DNA of 64,000 nt from Thermoleophilia bacterium (GCA_027493445.1 JAOSKU010000001.1:4045845-4109844), one strand, 5' to 3'; positions 35,858-45,446 are shown, counted from the stretch's first letter. Made by a program: numbers and translations. The notes: generated by a model from the sequence alone, not told the origin.

Positions 35858-36811
35858 TCAAGCCCTGGTCAGTGCCCGGTCTAGCGTTGGATCGGGGTGA
35901 TCGATCTTAAGCTTGATCTCGTCCCACAACACATCCCGCGAAATCGAATGACCGTGGCTCTTCCAACGATCGTGGGATGCAAGAGCGGCGGCAATTTGCT
36001 CGGCTCGCTCCCGTCGGTACTCTTCCGTCACTGGAGTTCCGGAATCCCGGCGAGTGAGCCAGTGACGGAATTTGTATTGTTGGAGGAACTGAGCGACCAT
36101 CATGGACGAGTAGTTGCTCGCAGTGATGGCGTCCCCCAACTCCTTCTTGTCGATGGTGTCGATGATTCTCACGGCCGTCCAGGGAACAGGCTGTCCGTTC
36201 GCCATCGCCTCTGCGCCGTCGCGCTGCAACTTGTCGACGAGTAGAAGCAGCGCTTGAGCCGGAACGTACCGCCCGTCCTTTGTCGGAATCTGCGGATCCG
36301 TGGGCCCGAGACAAGCCTGCGCCGTCATCCAGATGTGGTCGCCGGATAGCGCGAACAGAGTCCCCGCGCTCATGCACATCGACGGGATGAGAAAGTCAAC
36401 TTCGTCGAATCGAGTTCGCAGGCAGTTGACGAACCGGGCTACTTGCTGCGCGGAGCCTCCCCGGGTGCTGAGAAGGACGTCGACAGTCCGATGTTCTGAC
36501 GGAATCGAGTTGACCATCTCTGCGAATGGCAGATCGTCTGTCGAGTCGACCCCAGAATCGCCGGCGTCTTGCCTTACGACGTTCCCAAGGTACGCAAGGC
36601 ATGGCCGGCATCGAACCGTGGATATCGCATCGAGCGCCCTGGCTGTCTCCGTAACTAAATCTAGGGCCTCGGTCGGCATCACCCCGACGATGCTGCCGTA
36701 TTCATTACCATCTTGCATAGCATCGAGAAGCGACTCGACTATCACCACGGGTGGCTGCTTGCCGCTTCGGCTGCCGCCCTTGTTCCGCGGAGGCCGGTTG
36801 CGGGTCGTCAA
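35858..36811 (-). CDS. SDH-class serine protease-like protein (SppA/ClpP fold)
   Basis: 317 residues. VDVLLSTRGGSAQQVARFVNCLR (about 110-133) is the oxyanion-forming strand and loop of ClpP/SppA-type proteases, and FLIPSMCMSAGTLFALSGD (about 140-158) holds the nucleophile Ser in MSAGT, as in membrane-associated and phage-borne SppA-like enzymes. CLGPTDPQIP is the conserved following segment. No signal peptide is present, so it acts in the cytoplasm. A TTG start with GGAGGAG upstream gives the listed length. The role in a mobile element is unknown. Confidence 0.72.
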   Translation of the reverse strand: MTTRNRPPRNKGGSRSGKQPPVVIVESLLDAMQDGNEYGSIVGVMPTEALDLVTETARALDAISTVRCRPCLAYLGNVVRQDAGDSGVDSTDDLPFAEMVNSIPSEHRTVDVLLSTRGGSAQQVARFVNCLRTRFDEVDFLIPSMCMSAGTLFALSGDHIWMTAQACLGPTDPQIPTKDGRYVPAQALLLLVDKLQRDGAEAMANGQPVPWTAVRIIDTIDKKELGDAITASNYSSMMVAQFLQQYKFRHWLTRRDSGTPVTEEYRRERAEQIAAALASHDRWKSHGHSISRDVLWDEIKLKIDHPDPTLDRALTRA

Positions 36812-36974
36812 TGCTCCTCCTCATGCCAGAGAACTACGAGTGTCCGTAGAACACAGCCTACAACACTATCCTGCATCCGTGAGCGGCGCCACAAACAAAG
36901 GCACAAGCAGTTGGCGTGGCGTCAGCTCCTTCGTTCGAGGCGTATGGGGAACGAAGTGCGGCCGACGCAACCCA

Positions 36975-38207
36975 TCAGCCGGTGACAAGGGCGGCGATCC
37001 TCGCCGCCGCCTCCTCCTCCATCGACGGAATCGCATGGGAGTAGACGTCCAAGGTGAGGGCCACCGTCGAATGACCGAGGCGGTCGGCCACCACCCGGGG
37101 GTTGATGCCAGCCATGAGCGCCAGGGTGGCGTGGGTATGACGCAGGCCATGTACGGTGATGGCTGGCACCTTCGCCTTCTTCACGAGGCGGGCGAACATC
37201 TGGCTGATCCGTTCGGGGCGCCAGCCTGTGCCATCTTCTCGGGTGAACACGAGTCCCGTGTCGTTCCATGCACCTCGCCACTCGACCCGTTCTTCGAGCT
37301 GCCGTTTGTGCCAGGTCTTGAGGGCGGCGACGGTTAGGGAATCGAGGGTCACCGAGCGATGTCCCCGCTTCGTCTTGGGCTCACTGACCACTACCTTGGC
37401 GTTCACGGGGACGCGGCTTCGCCTGACCACGAGGCGGCCGGCTTTCAGGTCGACATCCTGCCACAAGAGTCCAAGGGCCTCGCCGCGACGTAGACCAGTG
37501 AGACCCAGCGTCAGCCACAGCGGATAGAGGCGATCTTCCTTCACAGCCTCGAGAAAGGTCTTGAGGTCCTCTGCTTGCCAGGCTCGGTTGGCAGATAGGG
37601 TGGGGTCGCTCGCCCGCGGGGGATCTGCGTTCTCGGCGGGATTTCTGACCAGGTAGCCCCAGCGGCAGGCGTCCCTAAGGGCCCGATGTAACGTCGCGTG
37701 GACTCGGCGTACCGAGCTTGCGGAAAGCTTCCCGTCACCGCGGCGTTTCCCATCGCGGGCAAGATCAGCGTAGAGACGGTTCAGGTGTCCCGCCGTCAGC
37801 GACTGAAGCATCACGGTCCCTATGTTGGGGACGATGTGGACTCTTACGTGGGTCGAGTACGAGGCGTAAGTTGCTGGGCGGATCGTCGTCTCGATGGCCG
37901 GGAGCCACTCCCCCTCGAGGAACTCCCGTACCGTGAGCTTGGTGGGCTCCACGTAGGTCTGCTGCCGTAAAGCCGTCAGGGCGTCAGCCAGGGCGCCCTC
38001 AGCTTCCTTCTTGGTCTTGAACCCAGTCTTGACTTGCTGCTTGCGCTCGATGCGGTCGACCAAGGAGCCGCCGCACTTCACGCACACCCTGATCGGTCTT
38101 CGGCCGACCCAGTGTCGCTTGTTGCAGATGGTGCAGCGCTTGGTCGGTTGATCGCCGAGCTCGAGGATGTACTGCCAGGTGCCGCGCTTGCGGACGTGAC
38201 CCCTCAT
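36975..38207 (-). CDS. int: Phage-type tyrosine integrase with inserted zinc-ribbon
   Basis: 410 residues. The catalytic domain has the first Arg in LTGLRRGEALGLLW (about 240), HGLRHTHATLALMAG (His and second Arg, about 352-366), LGHSTVALTLDVYSHA with His and the nucleophile Tyr (about 380-395). A SAM-like core-binding domain lies at about 85-190. The N-terminal arm-binding domain contains CTIC and CVKC (about 26-46), a probable zinc ribbon inserted after the first strand, which is unusual for this family. It inserts and excises the element; tRNA-Phe 1.6 kb away is the likely target. Start overlaps the stop of the preceding gene (TAATG). Confidence 0.92.
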   Translation of the reverse strand: MRGHVRKRGTWQYILELGDQPTKRCTICNKRHWVGRRPIRVCVKCGGSLVDRIERKQQVKTGFKTKKEAEGALADALTALRQQTYVEPTKLTVREFLEGEWLPAIETTIRPATYASYSTHVRVHIVPNIGTVMLQSLTAGHLNRLYADLARDGKRRGDGKLSASSVRRVHATLHRALRDACRWGYLVRNPAENADPPRASDPTLSANRAWQAEDLKTFLEAVKEDRLYPLWLTLGLTGLRRGEALGLLWQDVDLKAGRLVVRRSRVPVNAKVVVSEPKTKRGHRSVTLDSLTVAALKTWHKRQLEERVEWRGAWNDTGLVFTREDGTGWRPERISQMFARLVKKAKVPAITVHGLRHTHATLALMAGINPRVVADRLGHSTVALTLDVYSHAIPSMEEEAAARIAALVTG

Positions 38208-39274
38208 TACTCGGCTTCACCCTTGCCGATCCAGCGACGTACGCTCTCCAGATTGGCCGACAGTCGCTCCGCGATATCCTCAGCATCCAGACCCTGGGCA
38301 TGGAGTTTGCGCGCGTTCACCTGCCGGCGATAGAGGTCCCGCTGGGCTTGCGCCTTGGCGCATGCGCTTGAGCAGTACTTGATGTCACCTTCTTTTCGGA
38401 ACTGACCGTACTTGGCCCGTCCTCGCTGTGACACGAAGAGCCGGCCGCACTTGAGGCACCGTCGATAGGGCTGCTCTTGGGCGATGTCGTTTGCCAGTTG
38501 CAGGCACGTCGCTGCGAAGAGCGTCGGACTCCAACGCCCATATGTGATTCGGCCGTTTCTGGTGAGGAAGAGCTGAACATGGAAGGGTCGAAGGGCGTGG
38601 CTCAGCATGTCCACGAGGAATCCCTGGGCGAGCTCGGTAGTGGGAGGGGGCTGAAGCCAATGGGATTCCCAATCTCGCCTCACTGCTTCTAGGGATCCCC
38701 CACCCGATACGGCGTCCCATACGCGGGTGAGATCACGGATGAGCGCGGCGTGCACCGCGATCTCTCTGACGTGGACGAATTTCCTGAAGTCCCACTGCTC
38801 GCCCGGGCGAAGATGGTGCGCGACGAGATTGCCCATCTCTTTGAAGAGGTCGAGGTGGGCGAGGTGGGCTGGCTTCCTTGAGGGGTCGAGGAGTTCGGTA
38901 TCGAACATGGGGATGGCGATTTCGCTGAGACCTGGCTCGCCCAGGACCCCCCATTTCTGGGTGAAGCGGAGGACCTCCTCAGGGTCGTCGAGCCGCAGGC
39001 CGCCTATCTCCCACAAATAGAACTGCTCGGGCAGGACGACGCGACGAGGCGCGCCGGGCTTGAACCCGTCTGTGTAAAGCCGGTCTGCCAGATGCGCAAG
39101 GCCCAGGGTGCGGACGCTGTCGTCCGGCCGATTCTCCTCTTCGGTCATGTAGTAGTACGTCCCGAACTGGATCAGCTCACCGTTCAGCAAGCGGACGTCC
39201 GGGGTGGAAAGTGCGGGTACGGGGATGGCCCCACCCGGCCATATTCCGATACGAAATCCGGTTTCTTCGCCCAA
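38207..39274 (-). CDS. Unknown protein with CGNR/ABATE-like zinc finger and HTH
   Basis: 355 residues, TTG start 39274. The C-terminal third has YRRCLKCGRLFV and, 20 residues later, IKYCSSACAKAQAQRDLYRR, the Cys4 arrangement of CGNR-type zinc fingers. A resolvase-like helix-turn-helix (GLDAEDIAERLSANLESVRR, about 325-345) ends the protein. The first 250 residues are unassigned. It is coupled to the integrase gene and divergent from the excisionase-like gene, so it may regulate excision. Confidence 0.6.
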   Translation of the reverse strand: MGEETGFRIGIWPGGAIPVPALSTPDVRLLNGELIQFGTYYYMTEEENRPDDSVRTLGLAHLADRLYTDGFKPGAPRRVVLPEQFYLWEIGGLRLDDPEEVLRFTQKWGVLGEPGLSEIAIPMFDTELLDPSRKPAHLAHLDLFKEMGNLVAHHLRPGEQWDFRKFVHVREIAVHAALIRDLTRVWDAVSGGGSLEAVRRDWESHWLQPPPTTELAQGFLVDMLSHALRPFHVQLFLTRNGRITYGRWSPTLFAATCLQLANDIAQEQPYRRCLKCGRLFVSQRGRAKYGQFRKEGDIKYCSSACAKAQAQRDLYRRQVNARKLHAQGLDAEDIAERLSANLESVRRWIGKGEAE

Positions 39275-39345
39275 TTGAACCCTTCTGGCCTCACTGATAC
39301 TGTGTCATACAGCAACGTACCATAGAAGTCGCGGGAGGGGAACGG

Positions 39346-39636
39346 ATGCCGCGCGATCTCCCTAATGATGAGCAATGTCTGGATCAGACCGCCCTAGTGG
39401 AATCGCGCTTTGTTCTGCCCAGCTGGCTGGCGACGATCGTCTACGATGAGGGGCGTCTCGTGCTATCGGATTACGAGGCAGCGAGATTGCTCGGCGTCAG
39501 CCGGGGCAGTGTGCGCCAAGCGATCGCTGCGGGCGATATTCATGTGGTCCGCCTCGGCCGACGACTTCTCGTCCCCCTGATCCCACTGCTGCATCTGGTG
39601 GGGGTTGAGGACCTGAAGGCGCCGATCCGTGTCTGA
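39346..39636 (+). CDS. Excisionase-family helix-turn-helix protein
   Basis: 96 residues. LSDYEAARLLGVSRGSVRQAI followed by IHVVRLGRRLLVPL (about 40-85) is a MerR/Xis-like winged helix (HTH_17). It is divergent from the integrase-linked gene across a 71-bp gap and heads the plus-strand run with the primase, as usual for Xis or an element repressor. Confidence 0.75.
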   Translation: MPRDLPNDEQCLDQTALVESRFVLPSWLATIVYDEGRLVLSDYEAARLLGVSRGSVRQAIAAGDIHVVRLGRRLLVPLIPLLHLVGVEDLKAPIRV

Positions 39637-39660
39637 ATCCGGTCAGCTCCCCAGCCAATC

Positions 39661-41193
39661 GTGACTGCGTCCTCTCAATCTGACGACCACAGCTGCCGTT
39701 CCGCGGCGCTCCAAGCGCATGCCGCCGGTCTTTCGGTGTGGCCACCCGAGGAGGACGGGACGAAACAACCTCTCCGCCGGCTGAACGGAGAGACCTGGAA
39801 GGCCGGGCAGCAGGCGCCACTCTCGGAGGAGACGCTCAGATCACTCTACGCGAACGACCGCCGCGGCGTGGGGGTGATCTGTGGGGCCGTCTCCCGCAAT
39901 CTCGAGGGTCTTGACTTCGACGATCTTGCAACCTATCTGGCCTTCAAGGAGGCCGCCGAGGCGGTTGGCCTCGGGGACGTCCTGGCGCGCATCGAGGCCG
40001 GATACCTCGAGCGCACGCCGAAGGACGGGCGGCACTGCCTCTACTACTGCCAGGAGATCGCTGGCAACACCAAGCTTGCCCAACGTCCAGGCATCGGGGG
40101 TGAAGGACGTCCGGGCGTCATGGCATTGATCGAGACCAAGGGGGAAGGCGGCTTTCTCATCGTCAGCCCCTCGGGCGGATCCGTGCATCCCTCGGGAAGG
40201 CCATACGAACTCATGGCGGGTGGGTTCAACAGCATCGCGACTGTTACTCCGGAGGAGCGGCGACAGCTGCTTGATCTCGCCCGCACCTTCGACGAGATGC
40301 CTCTCAGGGATGCTGACACCGAGACCTCTGCGGCTGAGCAGTCAAGCGCCCGCCCGGGGGACGAGTTCAATCGCCGGGCGACCTGGGCCGAGGTGCTGGA
40401 GCCCGCGGGCTGGGCCTTGCTGTACGCTCGGGGAGCCACCGACTACTGGCGGCGGCCAGGAAAGGATTTCGGCGCTTCCGCGACCACGAACCACCGGGAG
40501 AGCGATCTCCTCTACGTCTTCTCCACCTCGACCGTCTTCGAGGCCGGACGCGGCTATTCGAAGTTTGCTGCCTACGCAATCCTCTTCCACGGTGGGGACT
40601 TTGGCGTGGCGGCCGGGGAGCTCAGAAGACGGGGGTATGGCGAAACCCTCCCTTCCCCTGCAGCGGGCCCGGAGGCGGCGAACGGTGCGGCCTTATCCCA
40701 GCGGGACGTGGCTTCCGCGGTCGTCTTGCCTCTTACCGATCTCGGCAACGCCGAGAGGCTCGTCGCTCAGTTCGGGGACGAACTCCGCTTCGAAAAGGCG
40801 TCAGGCCACTGGCACACCTGGTCAGGGCAACGCTGGGAGAGGGATGAGCTTCTGCGGATGGAGGCGCTGGCGGCCAAGACCGCGCGAAACATCTACCACG
40901 AAGCGGCGGAGGCCGAGTCTCGCAGCGGCCGCGATGAGTTGGGCAGACATGCCAAGGCTTCCGAGTCCAGGGTGAAGCAGCGAGCCCTGGTAGCTTCGGC
41001 GCAGCATATGCGCCCATCGATACTCTCCGTCCCGACCCCGCGAACCCGCGCCGCATCGGGGATGCCGAGCTCGAGTCCCTCACCAGGAGCATTCGCCAGT
41101 TCGGTCTCGTCGATCCCATCATCGCCCGCCGAGAAGACAGAACCGTCATCGGTGGCCATCAACGCTTGCTCGCTGCGAGGCGCCTGGGACTGA
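39661..41193 (+). pseudogene. Primase-polymerase, C-terminally truncated by a deletion junction
   Basis: Residues about 1-215 are a bifunctional primase/polymerase (Prim-Pol) domain: LSVWPPEEDGTKQPL, GVGVICGAVSRNLEGLDFDD with catalytic acids, and GGFLIVSPSGG. A linker and the start of a D5 N-terminal domain follow (WHTWSGQRWERDELLRMEAL to VKQRALVASAQHMRP, about 450). There the normal continuation (LDADPWLLN...) and the SF3 helicase are missing, and the DNA changes to a ParB-methyltransferase in another frame. The remaining 60 codons are out-of-frame ParB sequence. A primase without its helicase is probably non-functional. Confidence 0.7.
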
Positions 41194-42209
41194 AGAGTGT
41201 GCCCGTGGTGTTCGTGGATCTGACCCAGGAGCAAGCCCGGGTGTTGAACCTGGCCTTGAACAAGATCTCAGGGGACTTCGATCAAGAACTCCTCGCCCGC
41301 CTGCTGGCTGATCTCTCCGAGGTGCCGGCCCTCGACCTATCCCTCTCTGGCTTCGACGAGGACGAGGTAAAGAAACTTCTGAAGAGCCTCGAGGTGAGGG
41401 AGAAGCGCGACCGCCCGGAGAGCTTCGACCTGGAGGCGGCTCTGGAAGAGGCCCAGCGTGACCCCCGGCTGAAGCCGGGCGAGCTCTGGGCTCTCGGTGA
41501 CCACAGGCTTCTCTGCGGAGATGCCACGAACAGCGATCACGTCGCTCGTCTCCTTGACGGCCACCAAGCCCAGATGGCCTTTACAGATCCCCCCTACAAC
41601 GTGGCCCTGGGTGACCACGGTGGACAGCAACAAGGGCAGCGGCGCCGGCCCATCAAGAACGACGCGCTCTCGCCCGAGCAATGGGAGACCTTCTGCCGCG
41701 CCTGGGCGGGGAACCTCGTGGCCAACGTCGAAGGCGCGCTCTACGTCTGCATGTCGACCAAGGAGTGGCCGCTGGTGAGCCGCATGCTGGAGGAAGCCGG
41801 CGGTCATTGGTCGGACACGGTCATCTGGCAGAAGGACAGATTCGTCCTCGGCCGCGCCGACTACCAGCGCAGCTACGAGCCGATCTGGTACGGCTGGCGC
41901 GAGGAAGCCAAGCGTCACTGGTGCGGTGACCGGGACCAGGGAGATGTGTGGCAGGTGCCTCGGCCCTCGGCCTCAGAAGCCCATCCAACCATGAAGCCCC
42001 TGGCACTTGTGGAACGGGCGATCGAGAACTCATCCGACCGTGGCGACGTCGTCCTCGACCTCTTCCTCGGCTCCGGCTCGACCCTCGTCGCGGCCGAGCG
42101 GACCGGCCGTATCTGCTACGGCCTGGAGCTCGATGCACACTACGCTTCCATAGTGGTGGCCCGCTGGGAGGCCTTTACCGGGGAGAAGGCCGAAAGGATC
42201 GGTGCCTAG
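41010..42209 (+). CDS. ParB-like nuclease domain fused to an adenine/cytosine-N4 DNA methyltransferase
   Basis: About 400 codons. ParB/Srx domain: PIDTLRPDPANPRRIGDAEL, FGLVDPIIARR, VIGGHQRLLAARRLG and LNLALNKISGDF. Methyltransferase domain: FTDPPYNVALGDHG (motif IV DPPY), HPTMKPLALVERAI and VLDLFLGSGSTLVAAERTGR (motif I), the beta-class order. Such proteins are common in phages and modify DNA. The first common start codon in frame is TTG 41166, which cuts the ParB domain; no ATG or GTG is found before 41010. The native start was probably lost in the deletion that joined it to the primase, so expression is uncertain. Confidence 0.75.
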   Translation, partial: APIDTLRPDPANPRRIGDAELESLTRSIRQFGLVDPIIARREDRTVIGGHQRLLAARRLGLKSVPVVFVDLTQEQARVLNLALNKISGDFDQELLARLLADLSEVPALDLSLSGFDEDEVKKLLKSLEVREKRDRPESFDLEAALEEAQRDPRLKPGELWALGDHRLLCGDATNSDHVARLLDGHQAQMAFTDPPYNVALGDHGGQQQGQRRRPIKNDALSPEQWETFCRAWAGNLVANVEGALYVCMSTKEWPLVSRMLEEAGGHWSDTVIWQKDRFVLGRADYQRSYEPIWYGWREEAKRHWCGDRDQGDVWQVPRPSASEAHPTMKPLALVERAIENSSDRGDVVLDLFLGSGSTLVAAERTGRICYGLELDAHYASIVVARWEAFTGEKAERIGA

Positions 42210-42256
42210 CATGCCTACTTGCGGCCCTTACTAGCAGAGGTAGGTGGAGGAGGGAA

Positions 42257-42703
42257 ATGGTAGTAAGAGCCCGCACCTGCAGCTTCATCCGCGAGGGTGG
42301 TCGTCCTTGCCGGGCGACGCCACTGCGGGACGAGGACTTCTGCTTCTGGCATAGTCCCAACCATCAGGAGGAGGCCGCTGAGGGTCGGCGGCTCGGCGGC
42401 CTTAGGCGGCGCAAAGAACGCGCGCTCGCGGGCGCCTAGGACTTTGAGGGCGTCCGTACCATCGAGGACCTGCAACGGCTCCTAGAGATCGCCATCCTTG
42501 ATGCCCTGGCCCTGGAGAATTCCATCGCCCGGGCCCGCGCTCTGGCCTACCTTGTGCAGACGGCTCTGAAGCTGCAGCAGGTGGGGGAGTACGAGGAGCG
42601 GATGCGGGCCTTAGAAGCGGCAGTGAAGGGACAGGGGGCCAACCTTACGCCGGCGTTCGACCAGGCTCTCGAGGGCCTCGACGTCGCTGAGGAGTTGGCA
42701 TGA
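42257..42703 (+). pseudogene. Small Cys/His-rich element protein interrupted by an amber codon
   Basis: ATG 42257 follows GGAGGAGGGA. The first 60 codons give CSFIREGGRPCRATPLRDED and FCFWHSPNH, a C-x7-C...C-x2-H zinc-binding-like motif seen in small mobile-element proteins, then a GGLRRRKERALAGA stretch. TAG 42437-42439 follows, but the same frame stays open for 87 more codons (DFEGVRTIEDLQRLLEIAIL and a helical region to TGA 42701) and overlaps the next ATG. The uninterrupted 149-codon frame looks like one protein with a single nonsense change. A truncated product or readthrough are alternatives. Confidence 0.55.
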
Positions 42704-43578
42704 GCACGGAGCGAAGACGGCTCGAGCGCATAGAGGGGGCTCTTACCCCTCAGCAGGGGGTTCTCCTCTGGATGCAGGAAGCCCACCAGTTCGGAGATAT
42801 GATCTCCTACGGTCGTTGGCTCGTCACGCAGGCTGATGAGGCCTATCCCCTCATCCGCCTGCCCAAGCAGGTGGTCGGCGCGGTGCGGGAGGCCATGAAG
42901 GGTCGCCCCCCTGAGGAGGTGAATGCCCAGGCTCTTCGGGCTCAGCGCGACGTCGTCTTCCTTGTCCACCTGCACAAGCTCGTCAATGAGCGCATGATGC
43001 AGGACACCGAGGTCCTTCGCCTTGAGGTGGAGCTTCTCCGGGAGAAGCTTCGGGCTTTGCTGCAGCACACAGCTCTCGCCCAGCATGTGGCGTGTCATGT
43101 TCTTCTCGTCGGGGGTTGGGAGCTCCCCAAGAACTCCTTCTCGCATCTGAAGCCCTGGCAGATCTATGACCTCGGAAAGGATAGGTGGTCGGCCAAGACC
43201 TGCCTCCCCTTCGATCAAGTGCCGTTGCCGGCTAGGGTACGGGAATGGGTGGGGGAGAGGAACAGGGTCCTCGCCGAGCAGCAGGAGCTGGAGACGACCG
43301 CTCGCCTCTTGGGTGCTCGCTACTTCGCCGGCACGCTGCCTCTCTACCCAGACCTCGCCGAGAGGCTCGCTCTTCTTGCTGAGGTGCTCGAAGCCCTGGG
43401 CGCCGCCGCCGAGGGGCTACCCGGGGCCTCCGGGTTGTCTCGCGCTAAGAAGGGGGAGAGACCTGGTCGCCGCGATCAGGGACTGGCCGCTCACCTGGTG
43501 GATCTCGCGAAGGCCGAGACCTGGTCTGCTCTTGGGGATCAGGACCGGGCCTGTGAGATCGCGGTGAGCCTGTTGTAG
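42700..43578 (+). CDS. Unknown mobile-element protein
   Basis: 292 residues, mostly helical, from ATG 42700 which overlaps the preceding TGA. Charged coiled segments (ERRRLERIEGALTPQQGVLL, MMQDTEVLRLEVELLREKLR) flank a middle WSAKTCLPFDQVPLPARVR region. No catalytic motif is recognised. It is coupled to the zinc-like protein gene, so the two probably act together. Confidence 0.55.
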   Translation: MSTERRRLERIEGALTPQQGVLLWMQEAHQFGDMISYGRWLVTQADEAYPLIRLPKQVVGAVREAMKGRPPEEVNAQALRAQRDVVFLVHLHKLVNERMMQDTEVLRLEVELLREKLRALLQHTALAQHVACHVLLVGGWELPKNSFSHLKPWQIYDLGKDRWSAKTCLPFDQVPLPARVREWVGERNRVLAEQQELETTARLLGARYFAGTLPLYPDLAERLALLAEVLEALGAAAEGLPGASGLSRAKKGERPGRRDQGLAAHLVDLAKAETWSALGDQDRACEIAVSLL

Positions 43579-43795
43579 GAGAAGCACGATGAGGCGATCG
43601 TGTCCCCTTCTACGGCTACGTCGAGTGGACGTGGCTTTGTGGCCGGCTGGACAGCGCCGAGCACCGGGGTCTGGCTCCATGCAGACCAATACCAGCGTGA
43701 GAGGGCAGCGACGGCGCGGCGCCCAGGTGGAAGGCAAGGTGGGCACGCTGTCGAATGCGATTGGAATCTGACCCCCACTTCGTTAGGGTGAGGCC

Positions 43796-44398
43796 ATGAA
43801 GACAACGGAGGTCATTACCTTGAGGGACAGCGAGATACGGTCCGCCTACCACCGCAAGTATCTGCGCGACTACCATGATGATCCGCGCGTCCTCGTGGTA
43901 GACGAACTTGGATTACAGCACGGAAAGTGTCGGGCGGACATAGCGGTCATGAACGGCCGCCTTGCTGCTTACGAGATCAAGAGCGATCTTGATTCGCTCA
44001 GCAGGCTGCATTCTCAGGTACACGGGTACAACGCGGTTTTCGATCGCATCACGTTGGTTGTGACACAAAGGCATCTGCAGCAAGCCGCGACACTAATCCC
44101 CCCATGGTGGGGACTGGTATCGACCGCCCGCGGCAAGCGGGGTGGCATCCACTTCACGACGGTTAGGCGGTCCCAGGCGAATCCCGAAGTCGACAGTTTC
44201 TGCGTCGCACAGCTACTGTGGAGAGAAGAGGCCAGGGAGATTCTCTTAGGGCTCGGGCTTGCAGAGCGGGAACTACGGGGCAATCGTGCGGAGCTTTATG
44301 ATCTTGTGGTCAAACGACTGAGTCCTCAAGCGCTGCGTCACCAGGTCAGAGAGAAGATGAAATCACGCTCCAACTGGAAAGGTCCCTCACAACCTTAG
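43796..44398 (+). CDS. sce7726-family protein, PD-(D/E)xK nuclease-like
   Basis: 200 residues. GKCRADIAVMNGRLAAYEIKSDLDSL (about 42-67) contains a D...E-x-K core (Asp48, Glu58, Lys60) of a restriction-endonuclease-like fold, with FDRITLVVTQRHL as the following strand. The sequence resembles the sce7726 family, usually found beside sce7725/beta-family proteins. Its 3' end overlaps by 53 bp the convergent beta-family gene, so here the partner is on the opposite strand. A defence or toxin function is inferred from this context. Confidence 0.65.
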   Translation: MKTTEVITLRDSEIRSAYHRKYLRDYHDDPRVLVVDELGLQHGKCRADIAVMNGRLAAYEIKSDLDSLSRLHSQVHGYNAVFDRITLVVTQRHLQQAATLIPPWWGLVSTARGKRGGIHFTTVRRSQANPEVDSFCVAQLLWREEAREILLGLGLAERELRGNRAELYDLVVKRLSPQALRHQVREKMKSRSNWKGPSQP

Positions 44399-45446
44399 CA
44401 AGGTGGTGACTCGTACCCACCCAGCGCCAGGTAGTCAGTATGCCTGTCGAGGCCCGGTTTACCGCGCAGTCAGCGATGTATTCATCGCCAAGCGAATAGT
44501 CCTTTCCCTCGAATCTACCGGATTGTATGATCATCTGGCAGAGTTCACGATACTGGCCAAATTTATGGTCTCGCACATTTAGGCCTTTTGCGACCAACCA
44601 GGCGTTGTCAACAGTGTAGCGCACGGTTGCGTTCGGCTTAACGTAGCGCATATCTTTCAGTATGACGGCAGGGTGAGCAATTGCGTAATCTCCGAACCTC
44701 GGGATCCTCATCCCCGCACGTTCAAGCAACACAGCAAGGCTGGTGTAGACGATCCACTCGTATCGCTCAACTCGTGAAAGGCCAAGAGGGATTTCCGCGG
44801 TAGTGCGTGGGAATGAGGTCCCAAGCAGCGTCAGGGACCGCCAGGCATCGCGATGTGGCAGCCGACCAAGCAACTCCTTCAATAGTCTAGTGAGACCATC
44901 GACGGGAATAAAGTTCGGGGTCTTCAGGTCCAGGACGAAATGGCACTCGCTCGGAGAGGAGGCGAGCTCCCTGAGCAAGCTGTGCGCTGCAGCGCCAAAG
45001 TCCGCACGGGAGGTTTCCTCCAACGACGCTCTGAGGCAGATCCCGCGCTGGTCTCGGTCAGCGCATTTCTGCAACTCACGGAAGAGAGCTTCGTCTTGAC
45101 TTAGACGGAAGACTGGCACAGCCGGGATACTCTGGCTACGAAGCTCGTTGAAGACGTGCTCTGCAGGGTGACGCCCGTCACTCATCCGTTGCGCTGGGCT
45201 GATGTGCCGCATGTCGACGAAACAAGGCCGGCACCCTAGCTTGTCGCGTACCCTCTTGCCTACTAGCTCAAGGTGCTCATCAACTGTCTTGATGACCTTC
45301 TGCTTCTCAAAATCGTAGCCTATCTCGGCAATCTCTATTAGCGGAACAATGGAGTCCAGGATCTGTTTGTCTGACCGCAAGAGAGCCTGATACTCACCCA
45401 TCTTCCATCGCAAACAAGGGACGTAGGTCTGTGGGATGGAGATCAC
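44346..45446 (-). CDS. Beta-family protein (T4 beta-protein-like / sce7725 type)
   Basis: 366 residues with the features of the beta-family: an N-terminal YVPCLRWKMGEYQALL, LDSIVPLIEI, then a TIM-barrel-like repeat (CFVDMRHISPAQ, IPAVPVFRLSQDE, CHFVLDLKTPNFI, TLLGTSFPRT) and a C-terminal GDYAIAHPAV with RYTVDNAWLVAKG. GTG 45446 follows GGGGGGAG. Family members sit in phages and in defence or toxin loci with XRE-ImmA regulators. Biochemical function is unknown. Confidence 0.7.
   Translation of the reverse strand: MISIPQTYVPCLRWKMGEYQALLRSDKQILDSIVPLIEIAEIGYDFEKQKVIKTVDEHLELVGKRVRDKLGCRPCFVDMRHISPAQRMSDGRHPAEHVFNELRSQSIPAVPVFRLSQDEALFRELQKCADRDQRGICLRASLEETSRADFGAAAHSLLRELASSPSECHFVLDLKTPNFIPVDGLTRLLKELLGRLPHRDAWRSLTLLGTSFPRTTAEIPLGLSRVERYEWIVYTSLAVLLERAGMRIPRFGDYAIAHPAVILKDMRYVKPNATVRYTVDNAWLVAKGLNVRDHKFGQYRELCQMIIQSGRFEGKDYSLGDEYIADCAVNRASTGILTTWRWVGTSHHLAKVVRDLSSWSVISSSL

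Noticed and set aside
43579..43795. 63- to 86-codon frames and a GAATCTGACCCCCACTTCGTT word like an insertion-sequence end
   Set aside because: Too short; no transposase or matching second end seen nearby.
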